Positions 1 through 12,062 are shown, counted from the first letter of the stretch. The stretch: DNA of 64,000 nucleotides from Trematomus loennbergii (GCA_012861695.1 JAAOOA010000124.1:592501-656500); one strand, 5' to 3'. Numbers and translations: made by a program. The notes: generated from the sequence alone by a model not told the origin.

Positions 1-473
1 TGATGCAAAAAACTGCATGGGATTGGTTAACATTTGACATGTCTGTAAAGGAATATATTTGTGGGTATAATGTTGGCAAGACTATTCCGATTTTAAAAGT
101 GTAGGATTGTAGGAGTAGGCTAAAAGCCCCTCAGTGCAAACTTTATTTTCTCCTTGCTCTGAGACACCATCTGTCTTCAACCAAAAAGGATAACTTCAAG
201 TTTAATGACATTTCTGCTTTTCGCTAGTAGCTTTGAATGGATTTTTTCAGAGAACAATGTCTCTGTAAGTACTAAGGTGAAAGCAGGTGCACAACATGTG
301 AGTCAGGCTCTGCTGGAGCACCATGACATTTCCTGACAAATTGGGAAATATTATCAAAAGCTTGGAATCATTGCCTTTCTTAAACATTCAAATATACAGA
401 AGTACTTTGAGAAAGAGGTTGTTGCTCTTGATGGTTGGAGCAACAGCATGGTGAAGGCAGACCTTTATAGTTG

Positions 474-480
<7 letters not shown>
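1..480. other. Unassigned AT-rich sequence
   Basis: No gene, RNA or transposon terminus is recognised here. Short open stretches occur but none is conserved-looking. It may be the interior of an old repeat. Confidence 0.3.

Positions 481-507
<27 letters not shown>
481..507. repeat. (CA)n microsatellite
   Basis: An uninterrupted run of about 13 CA units, seen directly. Confidence 0.9.
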
Positions 508-511
<4 letters not shown>

Positions 512-616
512 GATCAATTACAGCGATGGTTATCACAGTCATCACTTTTGAAAGGATTATTTGGCCAATCCCAAGGCACCCCATAGAGCCTAAATGCAGT
601 GTACACATACCCATCT

Positions 617-619
<3 letters not shown>

Positions 620-666
<47 letters not shown>

Positions 667-675
667 ACACACACA

Positions 676-706
<31 letters not shown>

Positions 707-742
707 CACAACACACACACACACACACACACCCACACACAC

Positions 743-811
<69 letters not shown>

Positions 812-831
812 ACACACACACACACACCCAC
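620..831. repeat. Long interrupted (CA)n microsatellite
   Basis: About 210 bp of CA/AC repeats broken by single extra C or A bases. Because CA repeats lack stop codons in several frames, they create His-Thr and Cys-Val open frames on both strands. These are not genes. A poly(G) run follows at about 920-936. Confidence 0.95.
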
Positions 832-839
832 AGCTGATT

Positions 840-1620
840 TTGAGGTATTACAACTTTGTGCGTCACTAAAAGCCCAAAGGCACACAGTTTCAATTGTGAG
901 GGGTCCCAAACAGGGTACGGGGGGGGGGGGGGGGGGCAATGAGAGGGAATTGGATGTAATTACATATTAATTGAGACAGCTGAGTGCCAATGATAAGGCT
1001 CCGAAACAGAACAGCGAGATTGCAGATGGTTTCTTTTAAGTGCTAGAAAACAAGGGCATGCATGTTTTTTTGAGTGGGCTGAAGGTGCACAGAAAACATT
1101 TAACTCTGGCAGTGTTAGTATTCCAAACCGTACTGCAGTCTACGCCATCGCTCCAAGTAATTAGCACTGATAACACCTTTCAGCACCAGATTGTGTTTGT
1201 TTGGATCTGGTCTTTGTTCAATATAATTGCTATAAAGTGCTCGGGATTAAAAACATATTGTCCAGATTCTTTGGGGACAATTTTACGAAGTTGAGTGACT
1301 ATAAAAAGTGTTAAATCTCTCTCACGAAGTAAGATCTTGATGGCAGCAAGTAAAAAGGGAATAACAAGATACAGGCTTCTGAAAAACTGTCCCAGTCCGC
1401 CCTCATTGTCAATATTGTAAAACACATCTTTTAATAATAATACATTTAATTTTGATGAATTGATGAAAATGAATTACAGTCAGAAATATGGTGTGCTTAT
1501 TTAACCAGAGACAGATCTTTTATAATAGTTCCATGAACCACTTACAACATTTGTGGTAACACTTTTTAATATCAATCAACAATGAATTGATTGATTACCT
1601 TGGTTGGTTATTCGCTAATG
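840..1620. other. Unassigned sequence
   Basis: An 84-codon open frame (1040-1294, plus) has no recognisable motif. I see no transposon terminus or exon with clear splice sites. It could be a decayed transposon interior. Confidence 0.3.
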
Positions 1621-2118
1621 GTTTACGATACGATACGATACGATACGATACGATATACTTTATTGTCCCCATAAGGACATGTGTTCTGGACTTCGTCCTG
1701 CAGTTCCGCATACATGTACATTTACAAACATAGTAGACATTAAGAGACATACACATATCATCAGTCATACACCGTTTGAACAAACACAACACACAGACGC
1801 ACATACTGACAATGGCGACCTATTGCACAACCTTCATGGCCAACATTTAAAAAGTACATTTCATTACATTTGACTACATTTCATTTCATGTGAATGTTAA
1901 GAAGCTTAATGGACATAGGTAGGAATGAGTGCTTATGGGGGTCAGCCTGCTCTTGGGAACCCTGAATCTTCTACCAGAAGGTAGGAGCTGGAATTCTGGG
2001 TGGAGTATGTGGGGGGATCAGACACTATTTTTTTTGCCTGTCTGATCATGGACTGCTCGTATATGTTTTGGAGAGATGGGTGTTTTTTAACCCCCATCAT
2101 TTTAATAGCAGTCTGTAC

Positions 2119-4809
2119 CAGAGATGGAGTACTCGAGTCCTGGACTCTGACTCGAGTCGGACTCGAGTGCCGATTTTCGGGACTCGTGACTCGACTCGGA
2201 CTCGCGCATTGATTGACGCGACTCGGACTTGGACTCGTGAATTCTCACGCACGATGACTTGGACTTGGACTCGGACTCGTGAATTCTCGCTTACAATGAC
2301 TTGGACTCGGACTCGTGAATGTTCCCCCCCATGATGACTCGGACTCGGACTCGTACATTGACGCTCCGACTTGGACTCGGACTCGAGCAAGTTTTCTCTG
2401 GAGTCTGATGTCCTCTATCCCTGCATGTGTACCTGCGAGGCGAGTTCACGTACTGGGCCCCGCTATTCCAGTCTAAAGATGTCTAGAGACACACCCCGCA
2501 TCGTGCTGTATGCTTTCACACATTCTGCTTCCACATTGGAAAAGAGCAGCGCAAAATGCTTGTAATGTGGAAACAATATTGAAGAGAAGAGAAGGCTCCA
2601 TAACACATTACTCTAAACATCGAGTTCAGACATATAGACTGATAGAACACTATCATCAGAGTAACGTGATCTAATCAATAAATAAAGATTCAGCGATAAC
2701 ACGAAAGCACATGGCTACTTAACATACAGAATGACGTCATTTTGCATGCTAAGTAGCCATGTGCTTTCTGGGGCTCAATCTTTATCGGTAAACCGATTTA
2801 ACCGGTAAAAGTTCCTTCAAAATAAGAGTCCCGATCTTATTACTATCAAAATAAAAGTGCAAAACGAAAACGTTACCATAGGAAAATATTGGATTACAAA
2901 TATAATCACTTCTCTAAAAGGTAACTCATTTGAAATATAGTTAGACATATTATAGGTCATTTACAATAATAATAATAATAATATTAATATTAGTAATAAG
3001 CAGAGGTGGGACCAAGTCATTGTTTTGCAAGTCCGAGTCAAGTCTCAAGTCTTTGCGCTCAAGTCCGAGTCAAGTCTCAAGTCTTTGCGCTCAAGTCCGA
3101 GTCAAGTCTCAAGTCTTTGCGCTCAAGTCCGAGTCAAGTCTCAAGTCTTTGCGCTCAAGTCCAAGTCAAGTCTCAAGTCAGGATGGGAAAGTTCAAGTCA
3201 AGTCCAAGTCCTAAACTTTGACAAAACGAGTCTTAAACAAGTCATTATGTGCTTTTCAACAAATGTAATGACATCGATCAACAGAATAATACTTAATAAT
3301 CAAACTGCTCTTTATTAGTCACATTAATAATTTAATAATCCATTTTCTCTCTGCTGGTAAAGTAACGTGTTTTCTTCTATTGTAAGAGGGATCAGTAAGG
3401 TAAGGCTACCGTGACGGTTTGATTCAGAAGGAGTTTAATGATAAGATCCCTGATGTTGAGGTGACCAGAATGTTTATTTCCACTGTGTACACATGTTATA
3501 AGGGACCCACAATCTATCTTTATGCAAGGGATAATGTGCAGCGAGGCGTCTCTATGGGGAAAAGAACACCTGAATCTAGATCCCTCTGCAGGTGGTACTT
3601 TAACTATATTTTGATGCTAATACTTTTGTACTTTTACTTGTAACATTTTGAATGCAGGATCTTTTATTGTAACCGAGTATTCCTACACTCTGGTACTGTT
3701 ACTCAAGTACAAGATCTGAACTTCTCCCACCTCTGGCAATAAATCCTGAGTGGTTACCAAAAAAAAACCCTGCTCTGAAGGTTATTTTCATTTTACAAAT
3801 CCTGCACTCAGCTTTGCTTTCTCCAATATCATTGAATGCAGCCAGATGCTGCTTCTTTTTTCGGTTTTCGCAAATTTCTTGACTTTTTCCGACGCGCTTG
3901 CATTTAAATCCGGCTCCCCGTCTCCCCGTGGCTCTGTAGCTGGCCTGTACCACTACACCTGCTGTCTTTGGAGCGTCTGCCCCCCACCCTTCTTTCACAT
4001 AATGGTATGATCCTAGTGTGTCCTCGCATATGATTGGCCGCATGGTGGCTCAGCAAAATAAAGTCCCGCCCCTGCCTGCATGGATTCTCAGCAAGAGTTG
4101 CAGCGGCTGAAGATTCTGCTCTCCTAACGGCAGCTCGCGATCGGCGTGTTGGAGACCCCTGAATTAAATTATCAAGTCACCTCAAGTCAGAAGGCTCAAG
4201 TCCAAGTCAAGTCCCGAGTCATTGGTGTTCAAGTCCAAGTCGAGTCGCAAGTTTTTGTGATTTTGTCAAGTCGAGTCCAAAGTCATCAAATTGGTAACTC
4301 GAGTCTGACTCGAGTCCAAGTCATGTGACTCGAGTCCACACCTCTGGTAATAAGCTTTATATTTGTATAGCACCTATTACAAGAATTGTAGCCAAACTGG
4401 CTTCACAGCAGTTCAATAGACAGATTAGTATAACATGACAGGATAAAAGCAATGTAGAGGGGCAGCTACATTTCAACACATATATCCACGAAGATTAATA
4501 CATGAAGACTCGGACTTGACTTGGACTCTTCTTAGGTGACTCGGACTTGGACTCGGACTCGAACACAGGTAATGATGACTCGGACTCGACTCGGACACTC
4601 CTTGGGTGACTCAGACTTGGACTCGGACTCGAACACAGGTAATGATGACTCGGACTCGGACTCGACTCGGACACTCCTTGGGTGACTCGGACTTGGACTC
4701 GGACTCGACTACGACTCTCCCTTGGTGACTCGGACTTAGACTCGGACTCGAAGAGTGGTCACTCGAGAGTGACTTGGACTCGTGAATTGGTGACTTGACT
4801 ACAACACTG
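2119..4809. mobile_element. Non-autonomous hAT-type element (copy A), host of a nested hAT
   Basis: The element starts CAGAGATGGAGTACTCGAG and ends ...CAACACTG. An 8-bp target duplication GTCTGTAC is present at 2111-2118 and 4810-4817, which is diagnostic of the hAT superfamily. Both ends carry dense ACTCGGACTCG-type subterminal repeats, likely transposase binding sites. An internal inverted repeat (about 2711-2770) is built around GCACATGGCTACTTA. There is no transposase ORF. A second copy of the family lies inverted at 29540-30836. Confidence 0.92.
3001..4346. mobile_element. Non-autonomous hAT element nested in copy A
   Basis: Ends are CAGAGGTGGGACC and ...GGTGTGGACTC inverted, terminating CCTCTG. 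The 8-bp target duplication GTAATAAG lies at 2993-3000 and 4347-4354. The sister copy of the host element (29540-30836) has the same site uninterrupted, which proves the insertion. Subterminal AAGTCCGAGTCAAGTCTC repeats are tandem at 3030-3215. A minus-strand frame at 3699-4043 retains what looks like a BED-type finger (ECRICKMKITF), probably a relic of the transposase N-terminus. Confidence 0.93.
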
Positions 4810-4990
4810 GTCTGTACCAGGCGAGCGATCTGTGACTTTGACTGCACTGTCAAGTTACCATACCAGGCAGTAATACCATACCTCATGATGCTCTCCAACA
4901 CTGCATGATGGAACAGTAACATGAACTTCTGGTCGACTCCGAAAGCCCGGAGTCGACGCAAAAAGAATATCTGATTCTGATGTAAATTAA

Positions 4991-5187
4991 AGTGGACCTA
5001 TTATGCTACATTGGAAAAATAAATAAACAAAACAATTTCAAAAACAAAACAAAAAAAATATTTTCAGACAGGTTTCTAATATAAATGGATCAGGACAAAA
5101 GGAAACTTTCAGAATGTCTTTACACAGAGGGGACACATGTTTATGTATAAAAGACATGAAAAGTGGATTTTGCATAATAGGTGACCT
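4991..5187. mobile_element. Small TTAA-target MITE
   Basis: 197 bp bounded by inverted ends AGTGGACCTATTATGC and GCATAATAGGTGACCT. TTAA is duplicated at 4987-4990 and 5188-5191. TTAA targets are typical of Kolobok and piggyBac elements. The ends match those of the larger element at 23055-24011, so both belong to one family. Confidence 0.85.
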
Positions 5188-5240
5188 TTAAATCTACTCT
5201 GGCTGTGGATCACTTTGGTGCTTTCAAACAGAGGCTTGTG

Positions 5241-5998
<758 letters not shown>

Positions 5999-6795
5999 CA
6001 GACAAGACAGAGAGGGGCGAGGGAGAGAGGGGCAAGGGAGACAGAGAGGGGCGAGGGAGACAAAGAGGGGCGAGGGAGACAGAGAGGGGCGAGGGAGACA
6101 GAGAGGGGAGAGGGAGAGAGGGGCGAGGGAGACAGAGAGGGGCGAGGGAGACAGAGAGGGGCGAGGGGAGGAGACAGAGAGGGGCGAGACAGAGAGGGGC
6201 GAGGGAGACAGAGAGGGGCGAGGGAGACAGAGAGGGGCGAGGGAGACAGAGAGGGGCGAGACAGAGAGGGGCGAGGGAGACAGAGAGGGGCGAGGGAGAC
6301 AGAGAGGGGCGAGGGAGAGAGGGGCGAGAAAGAGAGGGGCGAGACAGAGAGGGGCGAGGGAGACAGAGAGGAGCGAGGGAGACAGAGAGGGGCGAGGGAG
6401 AGAGGGGCGAGGGAGACAGAGAGGGCGAGGGAGACAGAGAGGGCGAGACAGAGAGGGGCGAGGGAGACAGAGAGGGGCGAGGGAGACAGAGAGGGGCGAG
6501 GAAGACAGAGAGGGGCGAGGGAGACTGAGAGGGGCGAGACAGAGAGGGGCGAGGGAGACAGAGAGGCGCGAGGGAGACAGAGAGGGGCGAGGGAGACAGA
6601 GAGGGGCGAGACAGAGAGGGGCGAGACAGAGAGGGGCGAGGGAGACAGAGAGGGGCGAGGGAGACAGAGAGGGGCGAGGGAGACAGAGAGGGGCGAGGGA
6701 GACAGAGAGGGGTGAGGAGACAGAGAGGGTGAGGGAGACAGAGAGGGGCGAGGGAGACAGAGAGGGGCGAGGGAGACAGAGAGGGGCGAGGGAGA
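5999..6795. repeat. Purine-rich 19-bp minisatellite in esr2 intron
   Basis: About 800 bp of imperfect repeats of a 19-bp unit close to GACAGAGAGGGGCGAGGGA, with some 10- and 14-bp partial units. The plus strand is about 90% purine with a GGGG run in most units. The array lacks stop codons, so it produces 180-345-codon open frames on both strands (Arg/Glu/Gly-rich or Ser/Leu/Pro-rich). These are artefacts. Confidence 0.95.
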
Positions 6796-7215
6796 CCAGC
6801 AGACAGACACAGCTTTTACCCTCTGATGGTCCCATTTGATTCAAAAGTGTTTAACAGAGTATTATCTCTAAAACCTGGTCCCTGTGTGAGTGTCCTCACC
6901 AATTGGACATGATGACTTAATGGCTGTGGGTCAGAGTGGATGATTTCCCTCGGCTCTGTGCTGTCCAAGTTTATCTTGCACTCCAACCACTGGATATTAT
7001 CCAATCTTTCTGTCACTTTTCAACTGTCCTTCCAACTGGAGTGTTGCAATGATTTGGGCCATTACTGGAGTATCATTTTATATAGCTTAATGGTGGCAGA
7101 TGAAGTCAGGTTTTCTTCTGTCACTTCTCAGTACCAAGCTCAGTTTGTACAATTTTTAAATACAGAAGAAAAGGGACATTCTAAACTTCTAATGTTGTGT
7201 CATTCTTCTCCCCAG
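6796..7215. other. esr2 intron, no further gene seen
   Basis: Single-copy-looking intron sequence ending in a good acceptor, TCTTCTCCCCAG. Confidence 0.6.
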
Positions 7216-7349
7216 GAACGATGCAAACTGTGTTGAAGGCATGGCAGAGATCTTCGACATGCTGCTGGCGACGGCTTCACGCTTCCGCTTGCTCAAACTC
7301 AAACCCGAGGAGTTTGTCTGTCTCAAAACCATCATCTTGCTCAACTCTG
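7216..7349 (+). CDS. esr2: Oestrogen receptor beta, ligand-binding domain exon (canonical exon 6)
   Basis: This 134-bp exon has the same length as the conserved steroid-receptor exon 6. It encodes [19 protein letters not shown] and [19 protein letters not shown], helices 6-8 of the ligand-binding domain. The acceptor CCCCAG and donor G|GTGAGG are strong. It joins in frame with the exon at 5393-5531 across an Arg codon and leaves a Gly codon split into the exon at 10568. Residues are close to those of teleost ER beta, with no stop or frameshift inside. The 1.68-kb intron before it contains the minisatellite, and the 3.2-kb intron after it contains a LINE and a TIR element. Confidence 0.94.
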
Positions 7350-7687
7350 GTGAGGCAACAGGAGCGTGTGTGTGTGTTTTAGTTTAGTTACAAACATTTG
7401 TAAAGGAATTGAATGTCAGCTAATGCCTGCAAACACTGACAGTAAGGATGGAACCATATAGGATTTAACAAAAAATTAGTTGTTTTGGGAGAATATCCAA
7501 CATTCGGATCATTTTAAATATCTTCACAAGTGCCTTCAAAGTGCTGTCTAGAGCTCTATCATGCTAGATGAGTAAAAAAGACTGACACAATGTTGGTTTA
7601 TGGTTATATTACTTCATGATGCCTCCTATCTGTGATGCAATACACACATTTGTTTCTCAACATACTGGAAACGATTTCTCTTTCAAG

Positions 7688-8650
7688 GTTCAAGGTTCAA
7701 GGTTCTTTATTGTCAAACTAACATAGCTACAGAGTAATTGTGTCGTTGAAAATCTTAGGTCACAGGCTTCTCCAACAATGCAACATAATAATACAGATAG
7801 TAAAAGTAATACAAAAAGACAAATAGTTCTAAAATAAAGTGAGTATGTGGAATAGTGCAGTACGAGTCTATATACAAGTTATTGGAATGATATATTAGAT
7901 AATAGATATATATTACTAAGTAGCAGATGAATGTTTTGAAATTGTTTCAGCAGTTCAATTGTTTAACAGTCTCACTGCCTGCGGGAAAAACTGTCTCCGA
8001 ATCTTTTGTTTTTGCCAGGATGCTGCGGTAACGTCTGCCAGACGGCAACAGAAAGAACAGTTTGTGGCTGGGGTGATGGGGGTCTTTGATAATCCTGAGG
8101 GCTTTCTTCCTGAGCCGCTGGGAGTAAAGGTCCTCCATGGATGGCAGCTCCGTCCTGGTGATGTGCTGTGCAGTTTTCAACACCCTCTGTAAAGCCTTAC
8201 GATTGAGGTCGGTGCAGCTGCCGTACCAGGCCGTGATGCAGCCAGTCAGGATACTCTCTATGGTGCACCTGTAGAAGGTCAGGATCCTCTCTATGGTGCA
8301 CCTGTAGAAGGTCAGGATGCTCTCTATGGTGCACCTGTAGAAGGTCAGGATCCTCTCTATCGTGCACCTGTAGAAGGTCAGGATGCTCTCTATGGTGCAC
8401 CTGTAGAAGGTCAGGATGCTCTCTATGGTGCACCTGTAGAAGGTCAGGATGCTCTCTATGGTGCACCTGTAGAAGGTCAGGATGCTCTCTATGGTGCACC
8501 TGTAGAGGTCAGGATACTCTCTATGGAGCACCTGTAGAGGTCAGGATGCTCTCTATGGAGCACCTGTGTGTGTTGATGTTCTTGTCCTAAAACACACTCC
8601 ACTCCGTAGATGCAAAGCAATCCTGCAGAGCAGAGTCTGACTCCTCACTC
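7688..8650 (-). mobile_element. Internally deleted LINE copy in esr2 intron (left part)
   Basis: Same family as the element at 18828-22060. The minus-strand 3' end has the TTGAACC-repeat tail and TTGACAATAAAGAACC motif at 7680-7710. Next come the RT C-terminus (AQHITRTELPSMEDLYSQRL) and then a run of 33-bp repeats. The sequence then jumps at about 8580 to the segment equivalent to 20950-21020 of the longer copy, so more than 1.4 kb of the RT/EN core is deleted. The copy resumes at 9724 after a TIR transposon. Confidence 0.85.
8248..8570 (-). repeat. 33-bp in-frame tandem repeat inside LINE RT
   Basis: About nine or ten copies of a 33-bp unit (for example GTGCACCTGTAGAAGGTCAG plus 13 bp). On the minus strand it encodes an 11-residue unit FYRCTIESILT, the normally single-copy RT tail motif. 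The unit is a multiple of three, so the frame stays open (7947-8531). The last one or two units are 30-bp variants. Confidence 0.92.
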
Positions 8651-8654
8651 CTGG

Positions 8655-9723
8655 GGGGTATACTACGAATCAAGATTTTCATTTAAGCTAACTTCAGGGG
8701 TTTCCGGTCCTACGAAGCTGGTTCACTTCTTAGCAGGCTAGATAACTTATTCTGAACGGCTATCCTCCGGAGCAGGATAGGTTCCAGGATAAAAGCACTG
8801 CCTGCTGACCAATCAGAGCTCAGTGTGCGGAGTTTAAAGCGATCAATTCATATGACAGGAGGAGAAAGGAAATACAGTTTAAACTGCCGTTGCAGGAAAG
8901 ACGGCCGCCCAAAATCACCGACTGCGTGAACGTGAAAATTAATAGAATATCACCTCCCATCTTCAGAGCAATCTGACTATTATAACATTAGCGTTAAGAA
9001 AGCTTACTTAAATATCTGCCCCAACATAAGTAACCGGATCAAAGTAACATTACGTAGCCTACAGTCCGCGGCACTGTGAGTGCAGACGTCGATGTGTCCC
9101 ATTATCATTCATATCACATCACATCACAATGTATCATATATTTCCTTATCTGAGTCAGCTTCTTGAGCCGTATCTGGCCGTGCAACACTCACAGTGTCAC
9201 ATACTGTATGCAGAAGTATTATTTTAAGCAACACATTAAGTTGACGAAACACTCGAGTCAAATGTAATTAAAGTCAGATCCACTCGTGTCTTGGACGGGG
9301 CAGTGATTTCATAAACCTGTTAATGTACGCATTCAAACACTTTTTCTTTTACCAGCTGTATTCACCTTGCAGCTGCAACTATGTGGCTTTGATCCTGGAT
9401 AAAGTGTTTAAGTCATGGATGTTTAAAGTTTAACTTCTTCATATTTGACTAATATTAGTTGACTTTTCATTCAGGAAATATATGACGCGCTGCGCTGTCA
9501 GTACGCTTGTCCATGTTTGTGATTGGTCGAATGCTCCAAATACCACCCCTTTTATGTGAACGCGCACCTAACTAGATAGGACATGGCTGGCTTGAGCGAT
9601 CGAGTTGATAGCCAGCGTCGTAGGACCGTTTAGCGAGAGCATTTTTTTTTTGGATTGGATTTAGTCAACCGGATAACTCAAAACATATCCAGGATATGTT
9701 GAACTAGATTCGTAGTATACCCC
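8655..9723. mobile_element. TIR DNA transposon, non-autonomous (1069 bp)
   Basis: Inverted ends GGGGTATACTACGAATC (left) and GATTCGTAGTATACCCC (right). CTGG flanks both sides (8651-8654 and 9724-9727) and looks like a 4-bp target duplication. Further subterminal inverted matches exist (GGTCCTACGA and CGTCGTAGGACC). No transposase ORF is present. It sits within the LINE copy and so is younger than it. The superfamily is not assigned, since the G-run at each end leaves the exact border uncertain by one base. Confidence 0.85.
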
Positions 9724-9858
9724 CTGGCCGTTTTAGTTTCTGCTTGTAAGCAGGCAGCAGAGAGATGTGGTCTGATTTGCCGAAGGGAGGGCGAGGGAGA
9801 GCCTTATATCCATGTCGAAAAGGGGAATAAACATGGTCCAGTATATTTCCCCCGCGAA
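9724..9858 (-). mobile_element. LINE copy in esr2 intron (right part)
   Basis: Continues the LINE interrupted by the 8655-9723 transposon. It matches 21057-21190 of the longer copy and encodes GGNILDHVYSPFR and the ALPRPPFGKSDHISLLPAYKQ region of the AP endonuclease. Confidence 0.85.
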
Positions 9859-10276
9859 AACAACATAATCGAAAAAAACTATTATTTTGCTTTGCTAGGT
9901 TGTGACCGTGCACTGCAACATATTTGATCTAATTTATTTGTATTTATCATATTTATATATGTTTAGTAGCTTGTGGAAGTGCGCTCCAAAATATTTGTTG
10001 ATCTTGTTTATTGGTATTTATTATTTTGATATTATTTATTTAAATGTATCATTTATTTTATTTATTTTTGTATTGGTTTTTCAGTTGAATTATACATTCA
10101 GGGTAATCAACAGTTAAAAAGATACTGTTATTAATAATTATTATTATTTGTATTTGTTTTAAAGTTCAATAAATGGATGTTTTCAAAGTCAATGAAGAAT
10201 CGTATTTAATAATCGTGATATCAATTATTGACCCAAATAATCGTGATTATGATTTTTGCCATAATCACACAGCCCT
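9859..10276. mobile_element. AT-rich transposon fragment, one terminus
   Basis: AT-rich sequence ends with TAATCGTGATTATGATTTT and CATAATCACACAGCCCTA. This looks like a terminus common in fish hAT-like elements. The other end was not found, so the border near 9859 is inferred from where the LINE homology stops. Confidence 0.45.
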
Positions 10277-10567
10277 AGTAAATATTGAACACCCACCAGG
10301 TGAAGCATTAGGCAGCACCGTGTACCCTCAACATGCCCGATAACTGTTCCCATGACAACATGATGCAGCACACAGGGCTCTGTTTGTCCCAGAGATTGAG
10401 ATGTTTTACAAGAGAAACAGAGCAGACTGAAATACCAACAGGATGACCTGGCCCAGCTGCCTGAGCCGGACCAGCGTCTGATTGCTGAGTGGGCGGAATG
10501 CTTCTGCAGTGAGCGCATGTGTGCAACTTGACAAACGGCAGTTATCTCATGTTCTTCTCTCCGTCAG

Positions 10568-10758
10568 GGGCCTTCTCTTTCTGCACCGGCTCCATGGAGG
10601 CCCTCCACGACACGGCGGCGGTGCAGATCATGCTCGACACCATCACAGACACTCTCATACATCACATCAGCCAATCAGGAGGCTCGGTGCAACAGCAGTC
10701 CAGACGACAGGCCCAGCTGCTCCTCCTGCTCTCACACATCACTCACACAGCACATGAG
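10568..10758 (+). CDS. esr2: Oestrogen receptor beta, ligand-binding domain exon (canonical exon 7) with 3' insertion
   Basis: The exon encodes helices 8-11 of the ligand-binding domain: [29 protein letters not shown] and [17 protein letters not shown]. The acceptor is CCGTCAG. Codons match teleost ER beta up to SHI (10740). The family then has an Arg codon, CACATGAG and the donor. Here ten bases (ACTCACACAG) stand in place of three before CACATGAG|GTGGGA. The exon is therefore 191 bp instead of 184, a 7-bp insertion that shifts the frame into exon 8. This may be real damage, an altered splice site or a base-calling error in a CA-rich spot. Confidence 0.88.
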
Positions 10759-11150
10759 GTGGGATTCAATAAGAAAAGTGGGCTTTTTGTACCGTATTAC
10801 AAATCTTTAGTTTTCGACATGTTCTGTTGAGAATCAGGATTCAGATATCCACAACGTTTCTTTGAGGTGACTTATGTAAAGACTTGTATTACTTTTATTA
10901 TTATGTCGGGAAAAATTCATAGTTTAGTAAGTTGAAAAACAGGCACAGTATAGTATTTCGTCTAAAGTATAAAAAAATGTCATAGAAAAGTAGTAGTCAT
11001 AGTCATAAAAACTAACAAATAGCTGATTTGTAGACAGGAAGAAATACACTGGCCTCATTACATGCATTTGCTTTGCAAGATAATTCTCAGTCATAAGAGA
11101 GTCATAAATTAAACCCAAAACCATCCATTATTTATCCAAAAGCAACTTAA
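10759..11150. other. Gap where the start of esr2 exon 8 should be
   Basis: AT-rich sequence with no match to the expected KGMEHL...LLLEMLDAH segment (helices 11-12, AF-2). No such segment was found up to 14.3 kb either. Confidence 0.6.
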
Positions 11151-11267
11151 GGACAAAAATCCCAACTCAGTGGAGGAGGACGACGAATCTGCAATGAGAG
11201 CGCCAGCAGAGCCCCGACAGTCCTGCAGTACGGAGGCTCCCGCTCGGACTGCACCCCCATCCTATGA
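11151..11267 (+). pseudogene. esr2: esr2 exon 8 remnant (C-terminal F-domain end)
   Basis: The frame open after a TAA at 11148-11150 ends with SRAPTVLQYGGSRSDCTPIL and then TGA. From memory this closely resembles the extreme C-terminus of teleost ER beta. A Gly/Ser-rich lead (QLSGGGRR) is also typical of the F domain. The upstream part of the same exon, which should encode helix 11, helix 12 and the AF-2 surface, is absent. No acceptor in the right frame is evident. The last piece of the gene is thus in place but disconnected. The family match is recalled and was not searched. Confidence 0.65.

Positions 11268-12062
<795 letters not shown>

Larger units (their letters stand above)
1625..4971 (-). 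mobile_element. 5'-truncated CR1/L2-type LINE, split by hAT insertion
   Basis: On the minus strand the element runs from 4971 down to 1625 and is interrupted by the hAT element at 2119-4809. The part at 4818-4971 encodes the C-terminal reverse-transcriptase region, with LRRLRAFGVDQKF and AVLESIMRYGITAWYGN, a hallmark of CR1/L2/Rex-type LINEs. The part at 1625-2118 is the 3' UTR. It ends in an ATAAAG-containing motif and a (TATCG)n tail at 1625-1655, as expected where target-primed reverse transcription began. The copy lacks the endonuclease and most of the RT, so it is dead. The clade is assigned from protein resemblance only. Confidence 0.8.

Noticed and set aside
514..970. Several 77-141-codon open frames with His-Thr or Cys-Val repeats
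   Set aside because: They lie in the (CA)n microsatellite, which lacks stops in most frames. The same applies to 5109-5703, 11777-12127 and 53962-54190.
7947..8531. 194-codon plus a second 100-codon minus-strand protein
   Set aside because: They are part of a deleted LINE with a 33-bp repeat, so not a host gene.
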